Positions 5,740 to 8,446 of a DNA stretch of 8,446 nt are shown piece after piece. This DNA comes from a bacterium (lineage in GTDB: Bacteria; Acidobacteriota; Blastocatellia; Pyrinomonadales; Pyrinomonadaceae). Each line of letters opens with the position of its first letter. Positions within the stretch are counted from its first letter, which is position 1. The DNA lies in the NCBI GenBank assembly GCA_029945985.1, contig JAQSDP010000030.1:1-8446 (forward strand), given 5' to 3'. A program made the position numbers and the translations under genes. The notes below the pieces were generated by a model. The model did not search any database. It saw nothing but the letters and a program-made list of their open reading frames with translations, and was not told the origin of the DNA.

Positions 5740-6563
5740 TACCTAACCTTTACAAAATGAGTGCCGTTGAAACGATAGGTTATGAACCGGTTGGTTATGC
5801 GCCCCGCACCCGAATCTTTGTCATTGATTACCACAGGGAACCGGAACCATCGGCCATCGGTGGCAAAGGTTACCAATCCGTCTTCATCAACTCTGTCCTT
5901 GATGGTGAAAGGGCTGTATGAAAATGAGACCATATTAGTCAGCCCTTTGGTCGTTCGAATAAACTTAGGACTGCCAAGACCGTCACCTGAAACGCCAAAG
6001 ATCTCAATAGACTGTCCATGGGTCATGCCGTCACCGATGAACGTGGAATTTGCAAGGTATAGCCGTCCCAGCGGCATATCCACCTGTGCTATTCGCGAAT
6101 AGAATGATCCCGCGTCCATATCTCCACGCTCCGCATATGGCTTGGCGATCGGCCTTCCTCGTAGACTTCCATAATACTGAAATACGCAGTCGTAATCGTG
6201 CATTGTGCCGCCGGTCTGAAGGTCCCAAGAATAAATGCGGAATTTTCCGTCAGGTGAGGTGGCGACGCCCATCTCTTCTTTCAGTTTCGGAAATGAATAT
6301 TGAAGAATTTCCTGCCGGTCACCGTGGCTCGTAAGAAGCGACCGCAACTCGGTGTTGGCCTTATCATTTTTCTCCTCGTCGTAGTTGCCGCTATAGCTCC
6401 CGGAGTCGGCGATGAGCTTCAAGGCGGCGATCATATCTTTTTCAACAGAAGTCGGGCTTTGCGAAAAGAGTTCAGCTGGCAAAAGCGTAAAAATCGCAGC
6501 CCAATATATGGTTATTAGAATTCGTCCAGTCACATGCGGGCAATAACGATCCAGCCTTTCCAT
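5739..6563 (-). CDS. Secreted or periplasmic protein of unknown function
   Basis: 274 residues that I do not recognise as a named family. The N-terminus looks like a signal peptide: basic start (RLDRYCPHVTGR), hydrophobic core about 15-29 (ILITIYWAAIFTLLP), and a possible cut near residue 34 (ELFS/Q). There is no lipobox, so a soluble periplasmic or exported protein is likely. The mature part begins with a helical, charged region (38-98). A beta-rich domain follows with SPDGKFRIYSWDLQTGGTMH (103-122), a style seen in bacterial extracytoplasmic hypothetical proteins, then repeated aromatic/Gly strands to the end (YRFNGTHFVKVR). The ATG at 6563 has a good GAGAGAGGGGG sequence six bases upstream. 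The gene lies 48 nt after beta-ureidopropionase, the largest gap in the operon, and its TAA overlaps the ridA ATG. It has no known role in pyrimidine catabolism; capture or sensing of a substrate outside the cytoplasm is one guess. Confidence 0.8.
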   Translation of the reverse strand: MERLDRYCPHVTGRILITIYWAAIFTLLPAELFSQSPTSVEKDMIAALKLIADSGSYSGNYDEEKNDKANTELRSLLTSHGDRQEILQYSFPKLKEEMGVATSPDGKFRIYSWDLQTGGTMHDYDCVFQYYGSLRGRPIAKPYAERGDMDAGSFYSRIAQVDMPLGRLYLANSTFIGDGMTHGQSIEIFGVSGDGLGSPKFIRTTKGLTNMVSFSYSPFTIKDRVDEDGLVTFATDGRWFRFPVVINDKDSGAGRITNRFITYRFNGTHFVKVR

Positions 6564-6569
6564 TGGAAG

Positions 6570-6580
6570 CCCCCTCTCTC
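6570..6580 (-). promoter_or_regulatory. Ribosome binding site of the secreted unknown protein
   Basis: Minus-strand purine run GAGAGAGGGGG ending six bases before ATG 6563. It supports that start over internal Met codons. Just upstream is the 10-bp palindrome AAGAATTCTT (6589-6598) in the 48-nt gap; no clear promoter or terminator can be called there. Confidence 0.6.
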
Positions 6581-6611
6581 AATCGAATAAGAATTCTTCG
6601 TCATCGGATAG

Positions 6612-7481
6612 TCAGTCAGCCACGATCGGGCCGTAAAGATCCGGCCGGCGGTCGCGGAAGAATTGCCACGTGTTGCGAACTTCGCGGATCTTATCCATGT
6701 CCAGCTCGGCGACAATCAATTCGTCTTGATCTCGCGAGCCTTCCGCAATGATCTGCCCACGCGGATCGCAGAAATAGCTCTGACCATAGAACTCGCCAAT
6801 GTTCCACGGAGCTTCAGTGCCGACGCGATTGATCGCTCCTACGAAATATCCGTTCGCGACCGCATGAGCAGGCTGTTCCAGCTTCCACAGGTATTCGCTC
6901 AACCCCGCGACGGTGGCGGAGGGGTTAAAGATTATCTCTGCGCCGTTCAAGCCGAGGCATCGGGCACCTTCCGGGAAGTGTCTGTCATAACAGATGTAAA
7001 CGCCGATGCGTGCAAACGCCGTATCGAAGCACGGATAGCCGAGATTGCCCGGCCGAAAATAGAACTTCTCCCAAAAGCCCGGAGCGACGTGGGGGATGTG
7101 TGTCTTGCGGTATTTGCCGAGATACGTACCGTCAGCATCTATCACCGCTGCCGTGTTGTAGTAGATTCCCGTCTGCTCTTCTTCATAGATCGGAACGATC
7201 AGCACCATTCCGTGCTGCTTCGCGATGTCCTGCATCAGCTTGACCGTCGGCCCATCGGGAACCTTCTCGACCGCATCGTACCAACGAGTCTGCTGCTCAG
7301 CGCAGAAATACGGCGTCGTAAAGATCTCCTGAAAGCACAACATCTGCACGCCCTGCTTCGCCGCATCTTCAACCAACTTCATCTGGTTATCCAGATTCGC
7401 CTTCTTGATCTCTTCGATCGGGGCATCCGAGGGAGCTACGTTATGGGCCTGAATTAGCCCGGCTTTGATTATTCGTGACAT
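6612..7481 (-). CDS. pydC: Beta-ureidopropionase (N-carbamoyl-beta-alanine amidohydrolase), nitrilase superfamily
   Basis: 289 residues, typical of bacterial members. It catalyses the third step of reductive pyrimidine breakdown: N-carbamoyl-beta-alanine (or N-carbamoyl-3-aminoisobutyrate) to the beta-amino acid, CO2 and ammonia. The nitrilase triad is complete: E52 in CFQEIF, K126 in GKYRKTHIP, C164 in VYICYDRHFPE, with the accessory E138 in FWEKFYF. FNPSAT (185-190), WKLEQPAHA (199-207) and the closing FRDRRPDLYGP segment (275-285) match beta-ureidopropionases better than AguB-type N-carbamoylputrescine amidases, the main alternative. The operon context (dihydropyrimidine dehydrogenase, NCS1 permease) supports the assignment. 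ATG 7481 follows the permease stop by 7 nt; no good Shine-Dalgarno sequence is present, so coupling is likely. The substrate-forming enzyme, dihydropyrimidinase, is not in the window. The gene looks intact and functional. Confidence 0.93.
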   Translation of the reverse strand: MSRIIKAGLIQAHNVAPSDAPIEEIKKANLDNQMKLVEDAAKQGVQMLCFQEIFTTPYFCAEQQTRWYDAVEKVPDGPTVKLMQDIAKQHGMVLIVPIYEEEQTGIYYNTAAVIDADGTYLGKYRKTHIPHVAPGFWEKFYFRPGNLGYPCFDTAFARIGVYICYDRHFPEGARCLGLNGAEIIFNPSATVAGLSEYLWKLEQPAHAVANGYFVGAINRVGTEAPWNIGEFYGQSYFCDPRGQIIAEGSRDQDELIVAELDMDKIREVRNTWQFFRDRRPDLYGPIVAD

Positions 7482-7488
7482 AGGAAGT

Positions 7489-8446
7489 TCATCGAGAATT
7501 ACCCAACTTCATCAGCACATAGTACAACACAAACGCGACCCCGAAAGTAACGAACCAAGCGTACATATACAGCGTGTCGAAGACGTTAAGTTCGGCGACC
7601 TGCCCGCCAGGGGTGGTCGCAGCTCTGAGAAAACCCGGGACGACGGGGGCGATCGCGACGACAAGCGAGATGATCGCTCGCCAGTTGAACCCGTCACCGT
7701 ACGAGTAGATGCCGTCAGTCTTAAATAGTTCGGCGAGTTCCAGATGCTTCTTCCGGATAAGGAAATAGTCGCAGATCAGGATACCGCCGATCGCGCCCAT
7801 CAGGCCGGAATACCCGATCAGCCACGTAAAGATGTACGCGCCCATCGAAGACATCAACTGCCACGGCATCATCAGGATCCCGATCACCGCCGTGATCAGC
7901 CCACCCATTACGTACGAGATCTTCTTTGGAGCGAGATTCGAGAAATCGTTGGACGGCGATACGACGTTCGCTGCCATATTTGTCGAAAGCTGGGCGGCGA
8001 AGATGACGATCATCGCGAAGAAGATCACCCACGTGCTGTCGAACCTCTTGATGAGTTCTACCGGGTCAGGGATCGCCTCGCCATAGATGATCACAGTCGC
8101 GCTTGTCACAACAACGCCAATAAAGGCGAAAGCCGTCATGGTTGTCGGAAGACCCAACGCCTGGCCGAGCATCTGCGAACGCTGCGACTTTGCGTAACGT
8201 GTAAAGTCAGGAATGTTAAGGCTGAGCGTGGCCCAATACCCCACTGAAGCGGTCAACGCTCCCGGGAAAATGCTCCAGAAATCGGCTTGCTGTTTCTGCA
8301 GGGCAGAGACGCCCGATAAAACATTCCCCATGCCGCCCGCCGCACCCGCTGCCCAGACCAGAAGCACCAAACCACCGAGCAACAAGATCGGGGCAGACCA
8401 TGACTCAAGATGCTTGATTCCCTCGACCCCTTTCAAATTGATAAGC
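7489..8446 (-). CDS. NCS1 family nucleobase permease, C-terminal two thirds (5' end outside window)
   Basis: The frame runs open to the window edge, giving the last ~318 residues of a protein that is usually ~480-500 long; about 170 N-terminal residues are missing. A TTG at 8436 is internal, not a start, since upstream codons continue the family pattern (LINLKGVEGIKHLESWSAP). About eight hydrophobic segments are visible, as expected for TM5-TM12 of the 12-TM LeuT-fold Mhp1 group. The family signature LSLNIPDFTRYAKSQRSQ lies between the second and third of them, and NMAANVVSPSNDFSNLAPKKIS after the fourth. It imports a nucleobase or related ring with Na+ or H+. Given the operon, uracil/thymine or dihydropyrimidine is most likely, with hydantoin or allantoin as alternatives because NCS1 substrates are hard to tell by sequence. 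Its stop is 7 nt before the beta-ureidopropionase gene. Confidence 0.93.
   Translation of the reverse strand, partial: LINLKGVEGIKHLESWSAPILLLGGLVLLVWAAGAAGGMGNVLSGVSALQKQQADFWSIFPGALTASVGYWATLSLNIPDFTRYAKSQRSQMLGQALGLPTTMTAFAFIGVVVTSATVIIYGEAIPDPVELIKRFDSTWVIFFAMIVIFAAQLSTNMAANVVSPSNDFSNLAPKKISYVMGGLITAVIGILMMPWQLMSSMGAYIFTWLIGYSGLMGAIGGILICDYFLIRKKHLELAELFKTDGIYSYGDGFNWRAIISLVVAIAPVVPGFLRAATTPGGQVAELNVFDTLYMYAWFVTFGVAFVLYYVLMKLGNSR

Larger units (their letters stand above)
1663..8446 (-). other. Putative reductive pyrimidine catabolism operon (runs off the window at its 5' end)
   Basis: Eight co-directional reading frames are packed with gaps of 7, 48, -1, 1, 0, 19 and 4 nt. In order: NCS1 permease, beta-ureidopropionase, secreted unknown, RidA family, preT in two pieces, O-methyltransferase, preA. 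Several junctions suggest translational coupling: TAATG at secreted unknown/ridA, TAA-N-ATG at ridA/preT, and TGA-GTG inside preT. Dihydropyrimidine dehydrogenase plus beta-ureidopropionase plus a nucleobase permease is the known set for uracil/thymine to beta-alanine/3-aminoisobutyrate. Dihydropyrimidinase is absent here. No promoter is recognisable inside the cluster; it probably lies beyond base 8446. Confidence 0.8.

Noticed and set aside
6663..7457. A 264-codon plus-strand open frame opposite beta-ureidopropionase, and similar ones at 1840-2391 and 7744-8247
   Set aside because: All are shadows of well-supported minus-strand genes, with no recognisable protein features and odd Arg/His/Asp-rich composition.

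Overview
The window looks like chromosomal DNA from a free-living, probably soil-type bacterium of middling G+C. An Acidobacteriota (Blastocatellia-like) origin would fit the Pro/Thr-linker secreted protein and the general gene style, but this is an impression, not a demonstrated assignment. No RNA gene, insertion sequence, integrase, CRISPR array or attachment site is visible. Almost every base is coding.

Plus strand, 1-1666: the C-terminal end of an exported protein with a proline/threonine-rich linker, then a complete phosphotransferase of the aminoglycoside-phosphotransferase fold (ACAD10/11 N-terminal-like kinase).

Minus strand, 8446 down to 1663: one tightly packed, co-directional cluster that is clearly about reductive pyrimidine (uracil/thymine) breakdown. 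In transcription order it holds an NCS1 nucleobase permease (5' end outside the window), beta-ureidopropionase, a secreted protein of unknown function, a RidA-family protein, the dihydropyrimidine dehydrogenase flavin/NAD(P) subunit PreT in two pieces, an acetylserotonin-type O-methyltransferase, and the dihydropyrimidine dehydrogenase catalytic subunit PreA. Spacings are 7, 48, -1 (TAATG overlap), 1, 0, 19 and 4 nt, so a single transcript is likely, with its promoter beyond base 8446. Import (NCS1), step 1 (PreT-PreA) and step 3 (beta-ureidopropionase) are present. The step 2 enzyme, dihydropyrimidinase, is not in the window and is expected upstream or elsewhere.

The most notable point is an in-frame TGA (5060-5058) that divides preT. 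The two reading frames are the same frame, with TGA followed directly by GTG. The break falls between the cysteine ligands and the glutamine ligand of one predicted [4Fe-4S] cluster. Counting the TGA as one residue restores the spacing remembered for mammalian dihydropyrimidine dehydrogenase. A 6-bp hairpin lies 8 nt after the TGA. This may be a nonsense mutation, a sequencing error, readthrough, or a real split subunit.

Other oddities: three genes not normally part of the pathway (secreted protein, RidA homologue without the catalytic Arg, O-methyltransferase) are embedded in the operon, and the methyltransferase separates the two subunits of one enzyme. The operon also ends on a CTAG that serves as stop codon for both convergent genes.
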